From positions 1-64,000 of the forward strand of contig JBGSTD010000022.1 in the NCBI GenBank assembly GCA_041736675.1: a stretch of 64,000 bases of DNA. The letters run 5' to 3'. The position numbers were made by a program, and so were the translations under genes. A model generated the notes under the pieces. The model was given only the letters and a program-made list of their open reading frames with translations, was not told the origin of the DNA and made no database searches. Below are positions 34,202-43,214 of the stretch, piece by piece. Numbering within the stretch: position 1 is the first letter of the stretch; each line of letters begins with the position of its first letter. Origin of the DNA: Salaquimonas sp041736675 (lineage in GTDB: Bacteria; Pseudomonadota; Alphaproteobacteria; Rhizobiales; Rhizobiaceae).

Positions 34202-34468
34202 TCAGGCAGAAAGCGCTTTGACGCGTTTTGTCAGGCGTGACACTTTGCGTGAAGCGGTGTTCTTTTTAAGAATGCCTTTTGAAACGGCTCTCATGATTTC
34301 AGACTCGGCTGTTCTTACGGCAGCACCCGCTGTTTCTGCATTACCTGCCACAATCGACTCTTCAGCCTTGCGCACGAAGGTACGCATGCGGGAGCGGTTG
34401 GCCTTGTTTACGTCAGTGCGGGCTTCAAGTTTGCGTACTGCTTTTTTCGCTGAGGCTGTATTGGCCAT
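34202..34468 (-). CDS. rpsT: 30S ribosomal protein S20
   Basis: An 88-residue basic helical protein beginning MANTASAKKAVRKLEARTDVN, with RSRMRTFVRKAEESI and the C-terminal KNTASRKVSRLTKRVKAL segment. It binds 16S rRNA at the base of the small subunit. Single gene with its own terminator; mutM upstream also ends in a terminator, so it is transcribed alone. The rpsT-dnaA neighbourhood is common in alphaproteobacteria. Confidence 0.98.
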   Translation of the reverse strand: MANTASAKKAVRKLEARTDVNKANRSRMRTFVRKAEESIVAGNAETAGAAVRTAESEIMRAVSKGILKKNTASRKVSRLTKRVKALSA

Positions 34469-34534
34469 GGTCAGTGTATCCGTCTATTGTTATCGGTGGT
34501 TCCGTTTGTTGAACCTCTTCACACAGAGATTGAT

Positions 34535-34577
34535 CAACAAAACAAGGCGGCCCAAATTTTTTCCAAATTGAGCCGCC
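34535..34577 (-). terminator. Rho-independent terminator of mutM
   Basis: Arms GGCGGC (34546-34551) and GCCGCC (34572-34577) with an inner CAAATTT/AAATTG pairing. On the minus strand it is followed by TTGTTTTGTTG. Confidence 0.8.
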
Positions 34578-34712
34578 GGAAATTTTGTCAGCTTATAAAG
34601 CCAGATGGAGCGAAAAGTCAACGTGTTGAAGGTAAAAAACCGATTCATTTCAAATGGGGCCGCATAGCCGCCCCGATGCATGTCGTTTTCCCTGTTACAA
34701 ATTGATGCCGGG

Positions 34713-35603
34713 TCAGCGCTGGCATGCCGGGCAATGGAAGGTTGAGCGCCCTGACTGGACGATGCGCCTGATTATTCCAGCGCACCCCGACGTCGGACAA
34801 GGGTGATTTTCACGATCATAAACACGGAAAGTGTGCTGGAAATAGCCGAGGCTACCGTCTGCCTGGCGATGATCGCGCAGCGATGAACCGCCTGCTTCAA
34901 TGGCGCGGTTGACCACATCCCGTATGATGCCTGCCAGAGGCAGCAATTGCTTTTTCGGTTTTCCGCCCGCGGTTACCAGGCTGCCGGCCTTGCGCAAGGG
35001 AGACAGACCGGCTTCGTGCAGCGCCTCGCACACATATATATTGCCAAGACCTGCAATCAGACTTTGATCCAAGAGTGCTGATTTGAGAGGAGCGACCTTG
35101 CCTGCAAACAATGTAGCCAATAGTTCGCTGGACAGCTGATTGCCAACCGGTTCAACACCAAGGGACTTGAAGAAGGCATGTTCCCCAAGCCTTGATCTTT
35201 CTGTCATGTCCATGAAACCGAACCGGCGCGGATCGTTGTAAATCACCCTCGCCTTGCCCAGAGGATGGGCAAGATGAAAAGTCACATGGTCATGTGCACT
35301 GATCCTGCTGCGGTCATGATGAAAGATGCCGGGAACATTGCTGTCATCAGCAACTTCAATCCGAAACGAGCCGGACATGCCCAGATGCATGATGATTGTC
35401 ATGCCGTCATCAAGATCAGCCAGAAGATATTTGGCCCGCCGTCCCAACGAAATGATCTTGCGGCCCACGACCATGTCAGCAAATCCGACAGGGAAGGGAA
35501 ACCGCAAATCTGGACGCCGCAGTTCTAGGCTGGAAATGACAGCCCCTTCCATGACCGGGGAAAGACCCCTGCATACGGTTTCAACCTCGGGCAATTCCGG
35601 CAT
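34713..35603 (-). CDS. mutM: Formamidopyrimidine-DNA glycosylase
   Basis: A 296-residue glycosylase/AP lyase beginning MPELPEVETVCRGL, with the catalytic Pro2 and Glu3, a conserved lysine in HLGMSGSFRI region, the H2TH segment (QSLIAGLGNIYVCEALHEAGL trimmed), and a C-terminal zinc finger with CPTSGC and FHCPAC. It removes 8-oxoguanine opposite C. Divergent from ubiE across 184 bp. Confidence 0.97.
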   Translation of the reverse strand: MPELPEVETVCRGLSPVMEGAVISSLELRRPDLRFPFPVGFADMVVGRKIISLGRRAKYLLADLDDGMTIIMHLGMSGSFRIEVADDSNVPGIFHHDRSRISAHDHVTFHLAHPLGKARVIYNDPRRFGFMDMTERSRLGEHAFFKSLGVEPVGNQLSSELLATLFAGKVAPLKSALLDQSLIAGLGNIYVCEALHEAGLSPLRKAGSLVTAGGKPKKQLLPLAGIIRDVVNRAIEAGGSSLRDHRQADGSLGYFQHTFRVYDRENHPCPTSGCAGIIRRIVQSGRSTFHCPACQR

Positions 35604-35787
35604 TACGCAATCGTCCCTGATATAAATGAAACACTGTGCGAAGCTGACGCATTTTCTTTGGTGCGCGGAGCGCTATGGTAAAAAAACACATTAACTCCAA
35701 ATCAATTTGTTACGTTACAACCGCTTCGCATTAAACTAAACTCACTCTTGAAACCGGTGCAACCACGCGCAGAGTATTGGCAGACCC

Positions 35788-36594
35788 ATGACAAATGCAA
35801 CCTTGATGGCCAACGAAACATCCCGCACAAAGGAACCGGTGGAAATGGCGCAAAGCTTCGGCTTTCGCAAAGTCGAGGATGGCGAGAAACAGCCGCTTGT
35901 CAATGAGGTGTTTCACAAGGTAGCCGAGCGCTATGACATCATGAATGACCTGATGTCGGGAGGCATGCACCGGATATGGAAGGATGCGCTGATAACCACG
36001 CTGGCCCCGCCAAAAAAACCTGGAAGCGGATGGCACAGCCTTGATGTGGCAGGCGGAACAGGTGATATCGCATTTGGCATTGTCGAAGCTTCTGGCAAAA
36101 CGGTTCACACAACGGTTCTCGATATCAACGGATCCATGCTGAAAGTCGGTGCACAGCGCGCAGCCAAGAACGGCTTGAGTGAGTATGTCGATTTTATCGA
36201 AGCCGATGCGCAGGCGTTGCCGTTTGAAGCCAACACTTTTGACGCCTATACGATTGCCACCGGCATCCGCAACGTGCCGCGGATTGATATCGCTCTCAAC
36301 GAGGCTTACCGGGTGCTCAAGCGGGGCGGGCGCTTCCTGTGCCTCGAATTTTCCGAAGTCGACATGCCTGTTCTCGACAAGCTTTATGATGAATGGTCGA
36401 TGAAAGCGATTCCGAAAATCGGCAGGATGGTAACCGGCGACGGGGAGCCCTACCAGTATCTGGTTGAATCAATCCGGAAATTTCCCAAACAGCCCGATTT
36501 TGCAAAAATGATCGCAATCGCCGGCTTTGCCCGGGTGGACTGGACAAATTATACCGGTGGCATTGCCACCATCCATTCCGGCTGGAAACTTTGA
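35788..36594 (+). CDS. ubiE: Ubiquinone/menaquinone C-methyltransferase UbiE
   Basis: A 268-residue SAM-dependent methyltransferase with KVAERYDIMNDLMSGGMHRIWK, SAM motif LDVAGGTGDIAFGI, and YTIATGIRNVPRIDIALNEAYRVLKRGG (trimmed). It performs the C-methylation in ubiquinone synthesis. The first 25 residues are variable; ATG 35788 is taken, though residues 7 or 20 could be the true start. ubiB follows after eight bases. Confidence 0.95.
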   Translation: MTNATLMANETSRTKEPVEMAQSFGFRKVEDGEKQPLVNEVFHKVAERYDIMNDLMSGGMHRIWKDALITTLAPPKKPGSGWHSLDVAGGTGDIAFGIVEASGKTVHTTVLDINGSMLKVGAQRAAKNGLSEYVDFIEADAQALPFEANTFDAYTIATGIRNVPRIDIALNEAYRVLKRGGRFLCLEFSEVDMPVLDKLYDEWSMKAIPKIGRMVTGDGEPYQYLVESIRKFPKQPDFAKMIAIAGFARVDWTNYTGGIATIHSGWKL

Positions 36595-36601
36595 TCCGAT
36601 C

Positions 36602-38167
36602 ATGGGAACGATAAACAATCTGTTTTCGCTTGCAAGAGCCGGGTATGTCCTGGCCCGCGAGGGCGTCATAAGCGCCCTGCCTTCCGATCCGTTGCCGCCG
36701 CCTGCCCGTGTCGGACAGAAGATTGCCGGCCTGATCCGGCGCGCAAGGACGAAGGACCAGAGCCGATCCGAAAAACTCTCGGTTGCCCTCAACAAGCTCG
36801 GCCCAAGCTGGGTTAAGCTTGGCCAGTTTCTGGCAACGCGGCCTGATGTGGTCGGGGTTGATATCGCCAAGGATCTCGAATTGCTGCAGGACCAGATGCA
36901 GCCTTTTGGCAAGGCCGATGCCATCCGCCAGATCGAAGCCTCTCTGGGACGGCCGATTGATGACATGTTTTCCTCGATTTCCGAACCCGTGGCAGCCGCC
37001 TCTGTCGCACAGGTGCACAAGGCTGTTCGCAAGTCCGATGGTGTCGAGGTCGCGGTAAAAGTGATCCGGCCAGGCGTACGCCAGCGCTTTCAACATGACC
37101 TCGACACTTTCTACACCATTGCCGGAATGCAGGAAAAGTACATTCCCGCCAGCCGCCGGTTGCGTCCCATTGCCGTAACAGACATGCTCGCCCAATCAGC
37201 CAAAATCGAGATGGATTTGCGGCTTGAGGCGGCAGCCTTCTCCGAACTGGGTGAAAACACGAAGGATGATCCCGGTTTTCGGGTTCCTGAAATCGACTGG
37301 GCCCTGTCGGGCCGCGACTGCGTGACAATGGACTGGGTCGACGGGATCAAATTGTCAAATATCGAGGCAATCCGCTCTGCGGGGCATGATCTCGATCTCA
37401 TCGCAGCGACACTTATCCAATCATTTCTGCGGCACACATTGCGGGACGGTTTTTTTCACGCGGACATGCATCCGGGAAATCTTTTTGTTGACGCAAAAGG
37501 CGACATTGTAGCGGTTGATCTTGGCATTGCCGGGCGACTTGGCAAGAAGGAGCGGCGGTTTCTTGCGGAAATCCTTTATGGCTTCATCACCCGCGACTAC
37601 ATGCGCGTTGCAGAAGTGCATTTTGAAGCGGGTTATGTGCCGCGCCATCATGATGTTGCAAGTTTTGCTCAGGCCATCCGCGCTATCGGGGAGCCAATCC
37701 ACGGCCAGTCTGCCGAAACAATTTCCATGGCCAAGCTGTTGACCCTGCTGTTTGAGGTAACGGAGCTTTTCGACATGGAAGCGCGGCCCGAACTGCTGTT
37801 GCTGCAAAAGACCATGGTTGTGGTTGAAGGGGTGGCGCGAACTCTCAATCCATCGTTCAACATGTGGAAGACAGCTGAACCCGTTGTTGGTGACTGGATC
37901 AGGCGCAATCTTGGTCCGATCGGGATTGCGTCTGATGCCAAGGACGGCTTAAAGGCGGGCTTATCGCTGATACGCCAACTGCCTGAACTTTCTGACCGGG
38001 CGGAAAAGCTTTCGCGTGAAATGGCATTGATGGGCGAAACGGGTTTCAGGTTAGCCCCCAAGACAATCGAGCAGATTGGCAAAGCCGAAGCCCGCCACTC
38101 GCGTTGGGGGCATGTCGCCCTTTGGGTTATTGCTGCAAGCGTTGTCTGGGCCGTATTCTTTCAATAA
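36602..38167 (+). CDS. ubiB: Ubiquinone biosynthesis ATPase UbiB (ABC1/COQ8 family)
   Basis: A 521-residue atypical kinase-like protein: KxGQ motif in LGPSWVKLGQFLATRPDV, Ala-rich loop AAASVAQVHKA, ATP lysine VAVKVIRPG, catalytic FHADMHPGNLF and VDLGIAGRLGK, and a C-terminal membrane helix (ALWVIAASVVWAVFF). It supports the ubiquinone-synthesis complex. ATG 36602 is the conserved start. The stop codon lies within the first arm of the inverted repeat preceding coaBC. Confidence 0.95.
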   Translation: MGTINNLFSLARAGYVLAREGVISALPSDPLPPPARVGQKIAGLIRRARTKDQSRSEKLSVALNKLGPSWVKLGQFLATRPDVVGVDIAKDLELLQDQMQPFGKADAIRQIEASLGRPIDDMFSSISEPVAAASVAQVHKAVRKSDGVEVAVKVIRPGVRQRFQHDLDTFYTIAGMQEKYIPASRRLRPIAVTDMLAQSAKIEMDLRLEAAAFSELGENTKDDPGFRVPEIDWALSGRDCVTMDWVDGIKLSNIEAIRSAGHDLDLIAATLIQSFLRHTLRDGFFHADMHPGNLFVDAKGDIVAVDLGIAGRLGKKERRFLAEILYGFITRDYMRVAEVHFEAGYVPRHHDVASFAQAIRAIGEPIHGQSAETISMAKLLTLLFEVTELFDMEARPELLLLQKTMVVVEGVARTLNPSFNMWKTAEPVVGDWIRRNLGPIGIASDAKDGLKAGLSLIRQLPELSDRAEKLSREMALMGETGFRLAPKTIEQIGKAEARHSRWGHVALWVIAASVVWAVFFQ

Positions 38168-38236
38168 AATGATTGCAATGAAATCATTTTATTTTCGATA
38201 TTGCAATCAATGCTATCATTTGCCATGATATCGATA
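38164..38236. promoter_or_regulatory. Repeat cluster before the RHH-CoaBC gene, operator-like
   Basis: Within 73 bp: an 11-bp inverted repeat ATAAAATGATT (38164-38174)/AATCATTTTAT (38182-38192) with a 7-nt spacer; TGATTGCA (38170-38177) inverted relative to TGCAATCA (38202-38209); TGCTATCA (38211-38218), near-identical to TGCAATCA and 9 bp from it; and ATATCGATAT (38227-38236) ending at the start codon. The first repeat could also act as an AT-rich terminator for ubiEB. No clear ribosome site is seen. Confidence 0.65.
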
Positions 38237-39705
38237 TGGCAAGCATAACGATCAGAAACCTGGACGAACGGGCCAAGCAATCCCTGCGCGAGCGGGCAGC
38301 CAAAAATGGCCGCTCGATGGAAGAAGAGGCACGGCTGCTGCTTTCCGCTGAGACTGCGAATGCACAGCGCTCTGGTTCGGGGTACGACTTTGTCCAATCT
38401 GAACTGCCTGAGAAAATTTCGCTTCAAACCAGCAGGACGCCAACTGCCCAGTTCGCCGATTTTCCTGCGGCTGGAAAGCGTGTGCTGCTGATCATCAGCG
38501 GCGGTATTGCCGCTTACAAATGCCTCGATCTGATTCGCAGGTTGCGCGAGCGCGGGGTTGAGGTTCGCCCGGTGCTCACCAAGGCAGCCACCGAATTTGT
38601 CACCCCGCTTTCTATCGGTGCGCTTGCTGCCAGCAAGGTGTACACGGACCTGTTTGACCGGGAGGACGAGCAGGATGTCGGACATATCAGACTGGCGCGG
38701 GAATGTGATCTGGTCGTGGTTGCGCCCGCGACCGCCGATCTGATGGCAAAAATGGCGCATGGAATTGCCAATGATCTGGCTTCAGCCATCCTGCTTGCGA
38801 CCAATCAGCGCGTGCTGATCGCCCCTGCTATGAACCCGGCCATGTGGCAGCACAGGGCGACAGAACGAAATCTTGCGACGCTTCAAGCCGATGGTATTTT
38901 GACCATCGGGCCGCGGGCAGGCGAAATGGCGGAGACAGGCGAGGCGGGCACAGGGCGAATGGCCGAGCCGATGGAAATTGTCGAGCTCATTGGCGAAATA
39001 CTCGATACACGCGAGAAACCACTTGCCGGTAAACGTGCCATTGTCACTTCCGGCCCGACCCATGAGCCGATTGATCCTGTGCGCTATATTGCCAATCGCT
39101 CATCAGGAAAGCAGGGTCACGCGATTGCGGCGGCTCTGGCCGATCTTGGTGCCGAGGTCATTCTTGTCAGCGGCCCTGTCAATATTGCGGCACCCGCCAA
39201 TGTAGAGACGATAAAAGTTGAAACAGCGAGACAAATGCAGGCTGCCGTGGAAGCAGCATTACCAGCCGATATTGCTGTCATGGTTGCTGCCGTTGCCGAT
39301 TGGCGAACCGTTGATGCTGCAAACGAAAAAATGAAGAAAGAGGATGGCAAGGGCCCTGCCTCGCTGGCGCTTACCGAGAACCCGGACATTCTCAAGGGGC
39401 TTGGCCATCACAAGAAACGCCCTGCTCTCGTTGTCGGCTTTGCGGCGGAAACCCAGCATGTTGAAAAACATGCGCTGGCAAAGCTCGAACGAAAAAAGGC
39501 CGACTGGATTGTTGCCAATGATGTTTCCTCTGACAGTGGGATTGGTTCGGGCAGCAGCGGTGTCATGGGCGGCGATGTCAACCGGGTGAAAATACTGTCA
39601 CGCAGCGGGATTGAAGAGTGGCCGGAAATGACAAAACTGGAAGTTGCCAAACGGCTGGCAGACAGGATTGCCCGCGAAATAACAAAATCCGTCGTCACGG
39701 CCTGA
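38236..39705 (+). CDS. coaBC: CoaBC with an N-terminal FitA/VapB-like ribbon-helix-helix domain
   Basis: A 489-residue protein. Residues 1-40 (MASITIRNLDERAKQSLRER, then AAKNGRSMEEEARLLL) form a complete FitA-type ribbon-helix-helix DNA-binding domain. After a linker of about 40 residues, CoaC begins at AGKRVLLIISGGIAAYK (about 79-255, with the flavin/active-site DVGHIRLAR and PAMNPAMW) and CoaB follows (about 265-480, with SGPTHEPIDPVRYIANRSSGK trimmed, NEKMKK and NDVS). CoaBC makes 4'-phosphopantetheine for CoA. There is no ATG, GTG or TTG between the two domains that would give a normal CoaBC start, so the enzyme must be made as a fusion. No toxin gene is adjacent. Confidence 0.9.
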   Translation: MASITIRNLDERAKQSLRERAAKNGRSMEEEARLLLSAETANAQRSGSGYDFVQSELPEKISLQTSRTPTAQFADFPAAGKRVLLIISGGIAAYKCLDLIRRLRERGVEVRPVLTKAATEFVTPLSIGALAASKVYTDLFDREDEQDVGHIRLARECDLVVVAPATADLMAKMAHGIANDLASAILLATNQRVLIAPAMNPAMWQHRATERNLATLQADGILTIGPRAGEMAETGEAGTGRMAEPMEIVELIGEILDTREKPLAGKRAIVTSGPTHEPIDPVRYIANRSSGKQGHAIAAALADLGAEVILVSGPVNIAAPANVETIKVETARQMQAAVEAALPADIAVMVAAVADWRTVDAANEKMKKEDGKGPASLALTENPDILKGLGHHKKRPALVVGFAAETQHVEKHALAKLERKKADWIVANDVSSDSGIGSGSSGVMGGDVNRVKILSRSGIEEWPEMTKLEVAKRLADRIAREITKSVVTA

Positions 39706-39819
39706 TGCAACTTGCCCGCCAAATCGCTTAACTTCATCTGAAATCATATTAAGTTTCCCCCGATTTACCCGATATTAAGGTTAATAGCAGTCTAATCAGC
39801 AATCGGAACAATTCGTCCA

Positions 39820-42800
39820 ATGACGCGGCGCTTCCATGAAGTTCATTCTGTTCGACTGTGGGGGTCGCAAATCATGCCGACAGAAAAAGACGGCGCTGGC
39901 AAAAGCAGCCAAAACCGAAAGTCCAAAAGCGATACCAATACGCACGGTGATATCGTCAACCTGATGGCAGGTCTCGATACCGCTGTGGGTATCTGGAACG
40001 GGAAGGATGAACTGGTTTCCTTCAACGAGAAATTCAGGGCCCTTTATTCTGATTTTCCCGATATTCGTCTTGGAAAGACAATTGGTGCGTTTTTGCTCGA
40101 TTTCGCAAAGACCGGTCTGGTTGAAGGTATCAAGGGCAAAGAAGAGGCATGGGTAAACGAACGCCTCGCTGAGCGCGCAGCCGGCCTTGGAAAACGTTTC
40201 ACCTACCAGACCCATGACGGAAGATGGATCTCAAGGATTGACTATCAGCTGGCAGATGGCGGAATTGCCAGCGTCCGGCAGGATATCTCCGAACAGTATT
40301 CCGGCAGGGAGCAACTTGCTGACAAGAACTCCCAGCTTCTTGTCGCATCCTCGGCGATCAACGAACTTTCAACGGCGCTCGTCATTCGCGACAGGAGCCT
40401 CAGATACCGGCTGGTCAATCGGCAATTTGAGGCAATGTACGGAAAATCCGCCAGTGCCGTAGTGGGAAAGACAGCCGTCGAACTTTTTGGGGCGGAAGTT
40501 GCCGCCGGATTTGATCCCGGCAATTTAGATGTCATCGAAAATGGTCAAACCTACCAGACGGATGAGAAACTGAGGTTTCCTGACGGGCGCGAAATCATAT
40601 CGCACACGGAAGTCAAACGGATATACGGCGCAGACAACGAGCCTTACGCCTGTATCACCATGCAGGACGTAACCAATCTGCGCCAGCATGAGACTGCCCT
40701 TGCGGAAAAGAAGTCCGAGCTTGCCCTTGCTTCAGCTGCGTTGGGAAACCTGACAAACGCTGTTCTGGTGAAAGACGCCAATCTTCGCTACCGCCTCGTC
40801 AATGAAAAGTTCTGCAGGATCCTCGGCAAATCCCAGGATGAACTGATCGGCTGCACTACACGGGAGATCTTTGGCGAAGAGCGCGCCATCGAATTCAACA
40901 GGCGCGAACTTGCCGTTATCCAGACGGGCGAAGCAGTCGAGTTTGAAGAAACATTCACCGGCGCTGACGGCGTCACGATTGATTCTGTGACGACAATCGC
41001 AAGGATTGAGGACCATCAGGGCAATCCCTATGCCTGCATCGTGGTGGCGGACGTATCCGAACAGGTACGCCAACGCGAGGAATTGAAGGCGGCCAGCCAG
41101 AAAGCGAAAATCCTTTCATCGGATCTTCAAAGCACCATCGGTTCGCTGGACCTTGGTGTCGTGGTTGTCAACCGCGACCTTAGAACCGAGATGATCAACG
41201 ATGCTTTTCACCGGATATGGAAAACTCAACCTTCGGACTTCAAGGTGAATGCCCCGTTCAGGGACCTGATGGATATCAACCGCAACAATGGCGTCTACCA
41301 GATCATGGACGAAGACTGGGATGCCTATGTGGAGCAGCGTCTCGACGGGATTCGCGAGGGGAATATCCAGCCTACCGAGTTGCTTCGTGCCGATGGGGTC
41401 TCGCTGATCTATTCCGTCACAAATCTAAGCGATGACAGACGCCTGATCAGTTACTTCGATATTTCCGAACAAAAGGCGAAAGAACTCGAAGTTGAAGAAG
41501 CCCGAAATGCAGCAATGAAGGCGGACCGGGCAAAATCCGAGTTTCTCGCCAATATGAGCCACGAAATCAGAACCCCGATGAACGGCATCATGGGAATGGC
41601 GGAATTACTGGCGAAAACTGAAATGGACGCCCGCCAGAAGATGTTCACCGATGTGATTGTCAAATCCGGCGCATCCTTGCTGACAATTATCAATGATATT
41701 CTGGACTTTTCAAAACTTGATGCAGGACAGATGGAGCTGGACCCGGCCCCGTTCAGACTGGCCGAGGCAATCGAGGATATCGCAACATTGGTTTCCTCAC
41801 GTGTTGTCGAGAAGGACCTTGAGTTGATTGTCCGCGTTGATCCCGGGCTTCCGCAATACATGATTGGTGATGTCGGCCGTTTGCGACAAATTGTGACCAA
41901 TCTGATGGGCAATGCCGTCAAGTTTACCGAAAGTGGCCATGTCTATGTCAACGTTACAGGCATTGGCGGGGCACCGCGAAGCAATGGAAACTGGCGATTG
42001 CGTTTTGAGGTGATCGATACAGGTATCGGAATTCCGGCTGACAAATGTGCAGCCGTCTTTGAAAAATTCAGCCAGGTCGACAACTCCTCCTCGCGCAAGC
42101 ATGAGGGAACCGGTCTTGGACTTGCGATTGCCTCATCCCTTGTAAAGATCATGGGTGGAGAAATAGGTGTTGAATCCCAAATTGGCAAGGGTTCAACATT
42201 CTGGTTTGAGATTGAACTGCCAGCGGACAAAGAGATGAAAATGAAAAGACAGATCCCTATCGACGTGACCGGTGCCCGTATTCTGATCGTGGATGACAAC
42301 AGCGTGAACAGGGCAATCCTGACCGAGCAAATGACAGCGTGGAATTTTGACAGCGCGGCAGCGGTCGATGGCGCCGAAGCGCTGCAGATCATGCAGATGG
42401 CAATCAGCCAGAACATCACGATAGACTGCGTGGTGCTCGACTACCAGATGCCGGGTCTCAATGGCGGCGATGTGGTCACAAGGATGCGCGCGATTGAAGG
42501 GCTGAAGGACATTCCGGTGATCATGCTGACCAGCGTTGACCAGACCGAGGACGGGAAGGTCTTTTCGACCCTTGGCATTCAGGGCCACTTGATCAAGCCC
42601 GCGCGCTCATCCCATTTGCTGGAAACCATCGTCTCGATCCTGCACAATTCAAACTTCTCAAGGCAGGCATTGCGGAACAGAACCGCTGAAGTAAAACCGG
42701 AAGCTCCGACTAATTCCTTCAAAAGCGAAATCCATGTTCAAAACGTTTCAGATGCGCCGCAGGCCGGGGATATCGACATCCTGATCTGTGAAGACAACGA

Positions 42801-43161
42801 GGTGAACCAGATCGTTTTCACCCAGATCCTGATCAATGCCGGTCTTTCATTTCAGATAGCCGGGAATGGCAAAATCGGCGTTGAAATGATGGCCCGCTTC
42901 AATCCGAAGGTGATCCTGATGGATGTCTCAATGCCGGAAATGAACGGACTTGAGGCAACCGCTGCCATTCGCGAAATCGAAAAGGAGCTGCAGAGGCACA
43001 CTCCGATTATCGGTGTGACCGCCCACGCAATCAAGGGTGACATGGAAAAATGCATTGCTGCCGGAATGGACGATTACCTCTCCAAACCAGTCTCTCCAGA
43101 TGCATTGCAGAAAAAAATAAACCACTGGCTTGCTGCAGTTGAAGCGGTGCGCCGCGCCTGA
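39820..43161 (+). CDS. Hybrid histidine kinase with four PAS domains and two receiver domains
   Basis: A 1113-residue soluble kinase. PAS-type domains lie near residues 45-155, 170-290, 300-420 and 440-560; the second and third are close copies (both with LRYRLVN), and the first and fourth resemble each other. HisKA with SHEIRTPMNGIMG has His581, the ATPase has DTGIGIP and GTGLGLAIA, receiver 1 has Asp874 in LDYQMPG, and receiver 2 has Asp1035 in MDVSMPEMNG. No membrane helix is evident, so the signal is probably cytoplasmic. The first 18 residues look weak; ATG 39874, behind GGGGG, may be the true start. Confidence 0.9.
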   Translation: MTRRFHEVHSVRLWGSQIMPTEKDGAGKSSQNRKSKSDTNTHGDIVNLMAGLDTAVGIWNGKDELVSFNEKFRALYSDFPDIRLGKTIGAFLLDFAKTGLVEGIKGKEEAWVNERLAERAAGLGKRFTYQTHDGRWISRIDYQLADGGIASVRQDISEQYSGREQLADKNSQLLVASSAINELSTALVIRDRSLRYRLVNRQFEAMYGKSASAVVGKTAVELFGAEVAAGFDPGNLDVIENGQTYQTDEKLRFPDGREIISHTEVKRIYGADNEPYACITMQDVTNLRQHETALAEKKSELALASAALGNLTNAVLVKDANLRYRLVNEKFCRILGKSQDELIGCTTREIFGEERAIEFNRRELAVIQTGEAVEFEETFTGADGVTIDSVTTIARIEDHQGNPYACIVVADVSEQVRQREELKAASQKAKILSSDLQSTIGSLDLGVVVVNRDLRTEMINDAFHRIWKTQPSDFKVNAPFRDLMDINRNNGVYQIMDEDWDAYVEQRLDGIREGNIQPTELLRADGVSLIYSVTNLSDDRRLISYFDISEQKAKELEVEEARNAAMKADRAKSEFLANMSHEIRTPMNGIMGMAELLAKTEMDARQKMFTDVIVKSGASLLTIINDILDFSKLDAGQMELDPAPFRLAEAIEDIATLVSSRVVEKDLELIVRVDPGLPQYMIGDVGRLRQIVTNLMGNAVKFTESGHVYVNVTGIGGAPRSNGNWRLRFEVIDTGIGIPADKCAAVFEKFSQVDNSSSRKHEGTGLGLAIASSLVKIMGGEIGVESQIGKGSTFWFEIELPADKEMKMKRQIPIDVTGARILIVDDNSVNRAILTEQMTAWNFDSAAAVDGAEALQIMQMAISQNITIDCVVLDYQMPGLNGGDVVTRMRAIEGLKDIPVIMLTSVDQTEDGKVFSTLGIQGHLIKPARSSHLLETIVSILHNSNFSRQALRNRTAEVKPEAPTNSFKSEIHVQNVSDAPQAGDIDILICEDNEVNQIVFTQILINAGLSFQIAGNGKIGVEMMARFNPKVILMDVSMPEMNGLEATAAIREIEKELQRHTPIIGVTAHAIKGDMEKCIAAGMDDYLSKPVSPDALQKKINHWLAAVEAVRRA

Positions 43162-43214
43162 AGACCGGATGATACCAAGCACCACGCAAGGCAAGCACAA
43201 GGCTGCCGATCCGC

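Noticed and set aside
38225..38248. Seven-codon ORF (MISIWQA) overlapping the coaBC start
   Set aside because: No ribosome site; it arises from the ATATCGATAT palindrome at the start codon.
38860..38970. Loss of the CoaC active-site cysteine (E. coli Cys158 region reads GEMAETGEAGTGRM)
   Set aside because: As I recall, alphaproteobacterial CoaBC proteins commonly read GEMAERGEAG(T/V)GRM here, so this is a clade feature and not decay.
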